The notes under the pieces: model-generated | The model's input: the letters and a program-made list of their open reading frames with translations, nothing else | What the model was told of the DNA's origin: nothing | Database searches by the model: none | Made by a program: the position numbers and the translations under genes | NCBI RefSeq assembly: GCF_019597925.1 | Contig: NZ_CP080442.1 | Location: forward strand, 2,894,001 to 2,958,000 | Length of the DNA: 64,000 bases | Direction: 5' to 3' | Origin: [Clostridium] scindens | GTDB lineage: Bacteria; Bacillota; Clostridia; Lachnospirales; Lachnospiraceae | Part shown: in pieces, positions 17,471 to 24,857 of the stretch | How the letters are laid out: each line of letters begins with the position of its first letter | How positions within the stretch are numbered: the first letter of the stretch is position 1

Positions 17471-17500
17471 AAAACGCCGTTTTCTATATTGAACTTTTTG
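17471..17500. promoter_or_regulatory. Operator-like site 3 (upstream of the acyl kinase)
   Basis: AAAACGCCGTTTT (17471-17483), a 13-base palindrome around a central C, followed by TATATTGAACTTTTTG (17485-17500). It shares the palindrome with site 2 and the tail with site 1, so it is the most complete of the three. It lies just downstream of the promoter, fitting repression by roadblock. Confidence 0.6.
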
Positions 17501-17533
17501 GTATCATTTTAAATATAGGATAAGGAGGCGTTT

Positions 17534-18616
17534 ATGAACTATCGTCTATTAATCATCAATATGGGCTCCACTTCCACAAAGGTAGGCGTCTATCTGGACG
17601 ATTCTCCAGTCTGGACTCACACGATCACCCATCCCAGGGAAGATATCGCGCGCTATCTGCATTTCATGGATCAGTATGAGTACCGGCTGGGTGCTATTAA
17701 GACGCTTCTGGCCGAAAAAGGAGAACGCCTGGAAGACTTCCATGCTATCGTAAGCAGGGGAGGAACCATTCGTCCGGTCAGAGGCGGCACCTATGCGATT
17801 ACATCCCAGATGCTTAAGGATTCCCAATGTGGCCTCTATGGCGACCACCCATGCAATATCGGCGGCCAGATTGCCTATGATCTTGCATCGAAATATCAGA
17901 TTCCTGCCTTAACTGTGGATCCTCCCGTCTGCAATGAGATGCGGCCGGAAGCAACCTATTCCGGCCTTCCGGAGATCCAGAGGATTGCGTCCTTTCAGGC
18001 GCTGAATCACAGGGCAACCGCGCGCAGGTACTGTCGGGATCATCATATTGCGTATACGGATGTAAATCTGATTGTGGCCCACATGGGAGGCGGTATTACC
18101 GTAGCAGCCCACGAAAAAGGAAAAATCACTGATGTAAACAATGGGCTGGCCGGGGATGGCCCGTTTGCTCTTGAGCGAAGCGGAGACCTCCCGGTAGGCG
18201 AACTTATCAAACTGTGCTATAGTGGCAAATATACGCTGGATGAGATGCTGCGCCGCGTCAATGGCAGAGGCGGCATGGTGGCCTATCTCGGTACTGTGGA
18301 TGGAAAGGAAGTACAGCGCCGGATCGATTCCGGCGATGATCTGGCCCGCTCTGTTACCGAAGCAATGGCCTACCAGGTAGTTAAAGAGATCGGAGGCATC
18401 GCTGCATCCATGTGCGGCGAAGTGGATGCCATCCTTCTCACAGCCGGACTGGCCTATTGGGAATACTTCGTGGGCCTGATTAAAAGCCGGGTATCCTTTC
18501 TTGCTCCAGTCCTTGCCTATCCCGGGGAGAATGAACTAGAATCTCTGGCCTTAGGAGCACTGCGCGTGCTTCGCAAAGAAGAGGAACTCCAGAATTACGA
18601 TTCCCAGACAGCATAA
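17534..18616 (+). CDS. buk: Butyrate kinase family acyl kinase
   Basis: A 360-residue ASKHA-fold kinase that turns an acyl phosphate and ADP into the carboxylate and ATP. Seen: the N-terminal phosphate-binding NMGSTSTKVGVY, SRGGTIRPVRGGTY, and the butyrate-kinase block AHMGGGITVAAHEKG followed by VNNGLAGDGPFALERSGDLP. Length matches butyrate kinases (about 355). Family members accept butyrate and branched-chain acids such as isobutyrate. With a phosphotransacylase next to it, and regulation apparently shared with the 2-oxoacid oxidoreductase, it likely conserves energy from the acyl-CoA made there. AAGGAGG precedes the start. Confidence 0.9.
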   Translation: MNYRLLIINMGSTSTKVGVYLDDSPVWTHTITHPREDIARYLHFMDQYEYRLGAIKTLLAEKGERLEDFHAIVSRGGTIRPVRGGTYAITSQMLKDSQCGLYGDHPCNIGGQIAYDLASKYQIPALTVDPPVCNEMRPEATYSGLPEIQRIASFQALNHRATARRYCRDHHIAYTDVNLIVAHMGGGITVAAHEKGKITDVNNGLAGDGPFALERSGDLPVGELIKLCYSGKYTLDEMLRRVNGRGGMVAYLGTVDGKEVQRRIDSGDDLARSVTEAMAYQVVKEIGGIAASMCGEVDAILLTAGLAYWEYFVGLIKSRVSFLAPVLAYPGENELESLALGALRVLRKEEELQNYDSQTA

Positions 18617-18627
18617 GGAGGCAAACT

Positions 18628-19524
18628 ATGTACCATAATTTTGAGGAACTGTTAAAAGATATAAAAAAGAAGACGATCCGAAAGACGATTGCCGTTGCTG
18701 CTGCTCATGACAGAGAAGTCCTTGCATCTGCGTCTGCTGCCAGAAAGGAAGGGATTGCCGACTTCATCCTGATTGGCCAGATCGCGCAAATCCGTACGAT
18801 CCTGGTGGAGTTAGGTGAAGTGCCGGATGACTGGACCATTATCAATGAGCCCGATGATTCCAAAGCGGCCCAGCATGCCGTCCTTCTGGCCTCTGCCGGC
18901 AAGGCGGATGCCCTTATGAAGGGTCTTCTCCATACTTCCGCCTTCCTAAAGGCAATCTTCCACAAGGAATGCGGATTGGTTGCCCCAGGCTCTCTTGTTA
19001 GTCAGATTACAGTCACTGAGTTCCCAGCACAGAATCGGCTCGTGCTGCTGAGCGACTGTGCCATTAATGTCTCTCCTTCCTATAAAGAAAAGGTGCAGAT
19101 CATACAAAATGCAGTCGCTCTGGCTTATAGGCTCGGAATCGAATGCCCTAACGTGGCCTGCATTGCGCCGGTAGAAGTCATAAATGAAAAAATGCAGGAA
19201 ACCATTGATGCCGCTATGCTTAGCAAGGCCAGTGAACGAGGACAGATTAAAGGCTGCCGTATAGATGGCCCTCTGGCCATGGATAATGCCATCTCACCGG
19301 AGGCTGCCGCCAGCAAGAGAATTACCAGCCCAGTTGCCGGTAAGGCAGATATTCTGCTCATGCCGGACCTGTGTACCGGCAATGCCCTGGATAAGTCTCT
19401 GCGCTACTTTGCCGAACTCAATACCGGAAGCGCCGTGATCGGCGCTGGCGTCCCTATCGTCATGACGTCCCGGTCGGATTCTGCCAGGAATAAGCTTCAT
19501 GCGATCGCGCTTAGCGTATTGTAG
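18628..19524 (+). CDS. ptb: Phosphate butyryltransferase family phosphotransacylase
   Basis: A 298-residue enzyme exchanging CoA of an acyl-CoA for phosphate. The PTA_PTB family blocks are visible: DALMKGLLHTSAFLKAIF, VLLSDCAINVSPS, and near the end DILLMPDLCTGNALDKSL and IGAGVPIVMTSRSDSA. Length is typical for Ptb (about 300) and shorter than acetate-type Pta. It starts 11 bases after the kinase with AAGGAGG upstream, forming a kinase-transacylase operon. The acyl chain is not defined by sequence. Confidence 0.92.
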   Translation: MYHNFEELLKDIKKKTIRKTIAVAAAHDREVLASASAARKEGIADFILIGQIAQIRTILVELGEVPDDWTIINEPDDSKAAQHAVLLASAGKADALMKGLLHTSAFLKAIFHKECGLVAPGSLVSQITVTEFPAQNRLVLLSDCAINVSPSYKEKVQIIQNAVALAYRLGIECPNVACIAPVEVINEKMQETIDAAMLSKASERGQIKGCRIDGPLAMDNAISPEAAASKRITSPVAGKADILLMPDLCTGNALDKSLRYFAELNTGSAVIGAGVPIVMTSRSDSARNKLHAIALSVL

Positions 19525-19615
19525 ATGCGTCATTATATATTACAGTTATATATGATTCATTGTATTTAATTGGTACTTGGCCTAAAAATACACTTTTCTT
19601 TATATATGCTCCATT

Positions 19616-19656
19616 AAATAGACGCCTTGTTTCGGGGCGTCTATTTATTTTTCTTA
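19616..19656 (+). terminator. Intrinsic terminator after ptb
   Basis: Inverted repeat AAATAGACGCC (19616-19626) with partner at 19636-19646, followed by a T-rich tail. Confidence 0.85.
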
Positions 19657-19678
19657 TCATTATATAAAAAACTATAAT

Positions 19679-19707
19679 TTTACATTATGGTTTGATTGTG
19701 ATATATT
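19679..19707 (+). promoter_or_regulatory. Promoter of the flavoprotein gene at 19788
   Basis: TTTACA (19679-19684), 17 bases, TATATT (19702-19707), 80 bases before the start codon. Confidence 0.65.
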
Positions 19708-19787
19708 TTTTACGGAACTTAAAGGAACTCTTGATTCTGTAGGGGAGTCCCTTCTCTGACCCTCTATTCAGGAAAGGAAGTATCTTC

Positions 19788-20684
19788 ATGTACGATATTA
19801 TCATCATAGGTGCCGGTCCGGCCGGTATCAGTGCCGGAATCTATGCGGTAAGCCGCGGTAAAAAGACAGTGATTATTGAAAAAAATGCAGTAGGCGGAAT
19901 CATCGGAAAGGTATCTACCGTTACCCACTACTCTGCTATCGTACCCGGCGAAACCGGGGCCACCTTTGCCAAGAGAATGGAACGACAGGCTTTGGAGGCA
20001 GGTGTAGAAATCATCTACGAAAACGTCGAGAAAGTAACTCTGGAAGGTGATATAAAGGCGGTAACCACATCCCGTAATCATTATGAAGCGCCCAAAATCA
20101 TCCTCGCAAACGGAACCACCCCCAGAACACTTGGCATTCCAGGGGAGGCTGAACTCTCCGGGAAAGGCATCGGCCTTAATGCTGCAAAAGATGGCCCATC
20201 CTATAAAGGCAAAAATATATATGTAGTAGGCGGCGCAGACGGCGCGGTTAAGGAAGCATTGTATCTATCTCAGTTTGCAAAAGAACTTACAATCATTCAT
20301 TTTGAGGATACGTTAGGATGTGTTCCTGAATTCTTAAATAAAGTTCGCCAGACAGATAATATCAAGGTCTGTCTTGCTTCCAGGCTAAACAAAGTATACG
20401 GAAAAAACCATGTAGAAAAATTGGAGATACTTAATGAGAAAAATGGGACGATTAATGTTATCGAAGATGATGGCTGTGGCATCTTCGTATATGCAGGAGC
20501 TGATCCCAATACCGAATTATATACGGAACTTAAGTTAGACAACGGATATATTCCGGTGAATGAAAAAATGGAAACCTCCATTCCCGGCGTATATGCTGCT
20601 GGCGATATCCGCGTCAAGCAGGTACGCCAGGCTGCAACAGCCGTGGCAGATGGCGCTGTGGCTGCAATTAATGCTGCGATGTAG
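19788..20684 (+). CDS. Thioredoxin-reductase-like FAD/NAD(P) oxidoreductase lacking the CxxC
   Basis: A 298-residue two-dinucleotide-fold flavoprotein: FAD motif IIIGAGPAGISAGIYA at the N-terminus, second NAD(P) motif VVGGADGAVKEALYL near residue 146, and the C-terminal FAD block GVYAAGDIR. In thioredoxin reductases the second fold is preceded by a CxxC disulfide; here that place reads GLNAAKDGPSYKGK with no cysteine. It cannot reduce thioredoxin by the usual mechanism and may be an NAD(P)H oxidase, ferredoxin/flavodoxin reductase or partner-specific reductase. It stands alone between its own promoter and a hairpin. Confidence 0.85.
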   Translation: MYDIIIIGAGPAGISAGIYAVSRGKKTVIIEKNAVGGIIGKVSTVTHYSAIVPGETGATFAKRMERQALEAGVEIIYENVEKVTLEGDIKAVTTSRNHYEAPKIILANGTTPRTLGIPGEAELSGKGIGLNAAKDGPSYKGKNIYVVGGADGAVKEALYLSQFAKELTIIHFEDTLGCVPEFLNKVRQTDNIKVCLASRLNKVYGKNHVEKLEILNEKNGTINVIEDDGCGIFVYAGADPNTELYTELKLDNGYIPVNEKMETSIPGVYAAGDIRVKQVRQAATAVADGAVAAINAAM

Positions 20685-20706
20685 GTGCTTGGCTTGGTAT
20701 TGTAAT

Positions 20707-20738
20707 CAGGGCGGCGGAGAAAAATCTCCGCCGCCCTG
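20707..20738 (+). terminator. GC-rich hairpin after the flavoprotein gene
   Basis: Perfect 14-bp inverted repeat with an AAAA loop (CAGGGCGGCGGAGA, partner at 20725-20738), 22 bases after the stop codon. No T run follows, so termination would be weak or factor-dependent; it may mainly protect the 3' end. Confidence 0.6.
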
Positions 20739-21007
20739 AACTATGGGCATTTGCTCTATATATGCAAAACTGATAAATCTTTTCGCATTTCTGCGTAAAA
20801 TCACTTTTATTCCCCTTTAAATGTATCATTATGAATTAAACATGTTAGTTAATTTTTAATAACTTCGTAGTATGGTTTGTTTAAAATAGGCCTTGCTTTT
20901 TGTTGTGGTAAACAATCAAACTATTATGCCCATTAAGAGGTATCTATATTCTGATTCTCACAAGTGGATCAACCTTGTACAGGGGCGCCTATATCTACTA
21001 TGGTAAT
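20739..21007. other. Intergenic stretch between flavoprotein hairpin and CRISPR trailer
   Basis: AT-rich DNA with no convincing ORF, RNA or repeat. It is the trailer side of the CRISPR array. No cas gene remnant was recognised. Confidence 0.5.
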
Positions 21008-21709
21008 AATCCAATTTGCGTTCCCATGTGGGGATCGACGCATTTGACTTTGTAGCATTGCTGGCTATGCTTTAATTTCAATTCACGTTCCCACATGGGG
21101 AACGACGTAGTACAGAATCTCATCAATGCCCTGGACACATGATTTCAATCCTCGTTCCCGCAAGGGGAACGACGCAGACGTTGTTGAAACGAAAACGGGT
21201 GTAGGAATATTTCAATCCACGTTCCCAATGCAGGGAACGACGACCCTGCACTGGTACCAATGCCTCGTCCTGTCAATTTCAATCCTCGTTCCCTGCATTG
21301 GGAACGACGAATACTATTGTGATGTTATGGACGAGAAAGACATTTCAATCCACGTTCCCTATACAGGGAACGACATTACAACAGTCGTACCAGTAGAATT
21401 ACAGGATATTTCAATCCACGTTCCCTATACAGGGAACGACCTGTGTCAAGCATAGGAAAAACACTCTTTCTGACATTTCAATCCACGTTCCCTATACAGG
21501 GAACGACGGAAGGCTATATCAATTCTGGGCCGGTACAGGAAATTTCAATCCACGTTCCCTATACAGGGAACGACGTTAACGGTTTTACTCAAAAACAACT
21601 TGCAGATATTTCAATCCACGTTCCCTATACAGGGAACGACGAATCCGGTTGCTATTTAATCAGACAGGGAGATGGTATTTCAATCCACGTTCCCTATACA
21701 GGGAACGAC
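21008..21709 (-). CRISPR. CRISPR array, type I-C-like repeats, 11 repeats and 10 spacers, no cas genes in window
   Basis: Repeats of 32-33 bases start at 21008, 21075, 21142, 21209, 21276, 21342, 21408, 21475, 21542, 21608 and 21677, with spacers of 33-36 bases. Read on the minus strand the repeat begins GTCGTTCCC and ends GTGGATTGAAAT, the layout of type I-C repeats with an internal hairpin. The six repeats at high coordinates are identical. Those at low coordinates differ, and the one at 21008 is badly degraded, so the leader is on the right and the trailer on the left. Neighbours are a flavoprotein gene and ppdK; effector and adaptation genes must be elsewhere or lost. Confidence 0.95.
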
Positions 21710-22060
21710 AGCAAACATATCCAAATATCAATATTAAACAACATTATTTTCGTAACATATTACGGTTTTCTTTTAATATCTTTTCCTCTTTAATCTATAT
21801 TGTAATACAATACTCAATTTTTGTGCAACTTTTTTGGTGCGAATCTCCTGGGATTTTTATGTATACTCCATATTCGCACTACCAAATTGCTGTCTAACTT
21901 TCAATCTTCTCTACTACTTTTTATTTTTCCAAGACGTTGATAAGCCTTTCTAATATCTAAGGCTTCAAGAATGGCTTCGATTGCGAATTTTCTTAAGTGC
22001 ATTACGTTGCTGACTGCTATCCTTGTTGAACTTTATTAAAATATATTTTCCTCAATATCG
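21710..22060 (-). promoter_or_regulatory. CRISPR leader region and remaining intergenic DNA
   Basis: About 140 AT-rich bases adjoining the conserved end of the array (21710-21850) are the expected leader, which would transcribe the array leftwards. The rest has no family-recognisable gene. A 33-codon minus-strand frame at 21901-22002 was noted but has no support. Confidence 0.55.
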
Positions 22061-22091
22061 AAAAGACGCAGAGGCGTACTGCCCCTGCGTC
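22061..22091 (-). terminator. Intrinsic terminator of ppdK
   Basis: GACGCAG-type stem (22065-22075 with 22082-22091) and a short T run on the minus strand, 20 bases after the ppdK stop. Confidence 0.8.
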
Positions 22092-22110
22092 AAAATATCT
22101 TGTGATTTAA

Positions 22111-24741
22111 TTATGCATTCTTTTCTGCGATTGCAGCCTGTGCTGCAGCCAGTCTTGCGATCGGCACGCGGAATGGTGAGCAAGATACATAGTTAAGGCC
22201 TAACTTGTTGCAGAATTCTACAGAAGATGGGTCTCCACCATGCTCGCCACAGATACCAACATGAAGTTTCTCATTTGCTGGTCTTCCCTTAGCGATAGCC
22301 ATTTCCATCAATGAGCCTACGCCTGTCTGGTCAAGTTTAGCAAATGGATCGTTCTCGAAGATCTTAGCATCATAGTAAGCATCTAAGAACTTGCCAGCAT
22401 CATCACGAGAGAAGCCAAATGTCATCTGTGTCAAGTCATTTGTACCGAAGCAGAAGAAGTCAGCCTCTTTTGCGATATCATCTGCTGTCAGACATGCTCT
22501 AGGAATCTCGATCATGGTACCAACTTCGTACTTAAGGTCGCTTCCTGCTGCTGCAATTTCAGCGTCTGCTGTCTCAACAACGATCTTCTTAACAAATTTG
22601 AACTCTTTGATATCTCCAACCAATGGAATCATGATCTCTGGGCAAACCTTCCAGTCAGCGTGTGCTTTCTGTACATTGATTGCAGCACGGATAACTGCTT
22701 TTGTCTGCATCTTAGCAATCTCTGGATAAGTAACTGCAAGACGGCATCCACGGTGTCCCATCATTGGGTTGAATTCGTGAAGAGAATCAATGATTGTCTT
22801 AATCTGCTCAACAGTCTTGCCCTGAGCATCTGCAAGTTTCTTGATGTCTTCTTCTTCTGTTGGAACGAACTCATGAAGCGGCGGGTCTAAGAAACGGATA
22901 GTAACCGGATTTCCTTCCAGCGCTTCAAACAGTCCTTCAAAGTCTCCCTGCTGTACTGGGAGGATCTTCTCAAGCGCTGCTTCTCTTTCTTCTACTGTAT
23001 CAGAACAGATCATCTCACGGAATGCATCGATTCTGTCGCCTTCAAAGAACATATGCTCTGTACGGCAAAGTCCGATACCTTCTGCTCCAAGTTCGCGTGC
23101 CTTCTTAGCATCTGCAGGAGTATCTGCATTTGTACGAACCTTCATTGTTCTATATTTGTCAGCCCATCCCATAATTCTTCCGAACTCTCCTGCGATTGTA
23201 GCATCAACAGTAGGAATCAGGCCATCATAGATGTTTCCTGTAGATCCATCAAGGGAAAGAGCATCTCCTTCATGGTATTCTTTTCCGCCAAGGGTGAATT
23301 TCTTGTTTTCTTCATCCATAGCGATATCGCCACAGCCAGATACACAGCATGTACCCATTCCACGAGCAACAACGGCAGCGTGTGATGTCATACCGCCACG
23401 AACTGTCAGGATTCCCTGTGCAGCTTTCATACCTTCAATATCTTCCGGTGAAGTCTCAAGACGTACAAGTACGACTTTCTCGCCTCTTGCAGCCCATTCT
23501 TTTGCATCATCTGCAGTAAATACGATCTTACCGCAAGCTGCTCCTGGAGAAGCGCCAAGTGCCTTTCCAACCGGCACTGCCTTCTTAAGTTCGGCAGTAT
23601 CGAACTGAGGATGAAGTAATGTATCTAAGTTTCTAGGATCGATCATTGCAACGGCTTTTTCTTCTGTAATCATGCCCTCATCAACTAAATCGCAGGCAAT
23701 CTTCAGAGCAGCCTGGGCTGTTCTCTTACCGTTACGTGTCTGCAGCATGTAGAGTTTCTTATCTTCGATTGTAAACTCCATATCCTGCATATCTCTGTAA
23801 TGGTCTTCCAGTTTGTGGCAGATCTCTACGAACTGGTTGTACACTTCTGGCATAACTTCTTTAAGCTGATCAATCTTCTGAGGAGTGCGGACACCTGCTA
23901 CAACGTCCTCGCCCTGAGCGTTCATAAGGAACTCGCCCATAAGCTTCTTCTCGCCAGTAGCTGGGTCACGAGTAAATGCAACACCTGTACCTGATGTATC
24001 GCCCATGTTACCAAATGCCATCATCTGTACGTTAACAGCTGTACCCCAGGAATATGGGATATCATTGTCACGACGGTATACGTTAGCTCTTGGGTTGTCC
24101 CATGAACGGAATACGGCTTTGATAGCTCCCATAAGCTGTTCCTTTGGATCAGTCGGGAATTCTTCGCCAATCTTTTCTTTGTATTCAGCCTTGAACTGCT
24201 CAGCAAGCACTTTCAGGTCTTCTGCTGTAAGGTCAACGTCCTGTGTAACGCCCTTTTCTGCTTTCATCTTATCGATCAGTTCTTCAAAGTATTTCTTTCC
24301 TACTTCCATAACTACATCAGAATACATCTGGATGAATCTTCTGTAGCAGTCCCAAGCCCAACGTGGGTTGCCGGACTTAGCAGCCAATACTTCAACAACT
24401 TCTTCATTTAATCCAAGGTTCAGGATTGTGTCCATCATACCCGGCATTGATGCCCTTGCTCCTGAACGAACAGATACAAGAAGCGGGTTTTCTTTATCTC
24501 CGAATTTCTTACCTGTAATTTCTTCCATCTTTGTGATGGATTCCATGATCTGTGCCATGATTTCGTCGTTAATTTTTCTTCCATCCTCATAGTACTGAGT
24601 ACAAGCCTCTGTGGTAATTGTGAAGCCCTGTGGTACTGGAAGACCTAAATTTGTCATTTCAGCAAGGTTGGCACCTTTTCCACCCAGAAGGTTTCTCATG
24701 GTCGCGTTACCTTCTGTAAACATATAAACCCATTTTGCCAT
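22111..24741 (-). CDS. ppdK: Pyruvate, phosphate dikinase
   Basis: An 876-residue enzyme interconverting pyruvate, ATP and Pi with phosphoenolpyruvate, AMP and PPi. Seen in order: the ATP-grasp N-terminus (LLGGKGANLAEMTNLGLPVPQGFT), the swivelling phosphohistidine domain with GGMTSHAAVVARGMG, and the C-terminal PEP/pyruvate domain (RFLDPPLHEF, GTNDLTQMTFG, and CGEHGGDP with the catalytic Cys). Full length for the family. AGGAGG precedes the start and a clean promoter lies upstream. Together with nifJ and the membrane pyrophosphatase it fits PPi-linked energy metabolism. Confidence 0.97.
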   Translation of the reverse strand: MAKWVYMFTEGNATMRNLLGGKGANLAEMTNLGLPVPQGFTITTEACTQYYEDGRKINDEIMAQIMESITKMEEITGKKFGDKENPLLVSVRSGARASMPGMMDTILNLGLNEEVVEVLAAKSGNPRWAWDCYRRFIQMYSDVVMEVGKKYFEELIDKMKAEKGVTQDVDLTAEDLKVLAEQFKAEYKEKIGEEFPTDPKEQLMGAIKAVFRSWDNPRANVYRRDNDIPYSWGTAVNVQMMAFGNMGDTSGTGVAFTRDPATGEKKLMGEFLMNAQGEDVVAGVRTPQKIDQLKEVMPEVYNQFVEICHKLEDHYRDMQDMEFTIEDKKLYMLQTRNGKRTAQAALKIACDLVDEGMITEEKAVAMIDPRNLDTLLHPQFDTAELKKAVPVGKALGASPGAACGKIVFTADDAKEWAARGEKVVLVRLETSPEDIEGMKAAQGILTVRGGMTSHAAVVARGMGTCCVSGCGDIAMDEENKKFTLGGKEYHEGDALSLDGSTGNIYDGLIPTVDATIAGEFGRIMGWADKYRTMKVRTNADTPADAKKARELGAEGIGLCRTEHMFFEGDRIDAFREMICSDTVEEREAALEKILPVQQGDFEGLFEALEGNPVTIRFLDPPLHEFVPTEEEDIKKLADAQGKTVEQIKTIIDSLHEFNPMMGHRGCRLAVTYPEIAKMQTKAVIRAAINVQKAHADWKVCPEIMIPLVGDIKEFKFVKKIVVETADAEIAAAGSDLKYEVGTMIEIPRACLTADDIAKEADFFCFGTNDLTQMTFGFSRDDAGKFLDAYYDAKIFENDPFAKLDQTGVGSLMEMAIAKGRPANEKLHVGICGEHGGDPSSVEFCNKLGLNYVSCSPFRVPIARLAAAQAAIAEKNA

Positions 24742-24788
24742 TTGTCATGACCTCCTAAACTAATTTTACTTTCTAAGTCGCACATAAT

Positions 24789-24817
24789 ATTGTACTGGTT
24801 TTGACAGGGTTCGTCAA
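24789..24817 (-). promoter_or_regulatory. Promoter of ppdK
   Basis: Minus strand TTGACG (24812-24817), 17 bases, TACAAT (24789-24794), 47 bases before the ppdK start. Confidence 0.75.
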
Positions 24818-24857
24818 GGGGTTTTGCTTAATCTTCCGGCACTTTGGCATACATTTC

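Noticed and set aside
21126..21793. Two open plus-strand frames with repeated HVPYTGND-like peptide units
   Set aside because: They are translations of the CRISPR repeats; the peptide periodicity equals repeat plus spacer length and no ribosome binding site precedes them.
21901..22002. 33-codon minus-strand frame beginning MHLRKFAIEAILEAL
   Set aside because: It has no ribosome binding site and no family I recognise, and lies in AT-rich DNA beside the CRISPR leader. It could be the tail of a decayed gene, but there is not enough to claim it.
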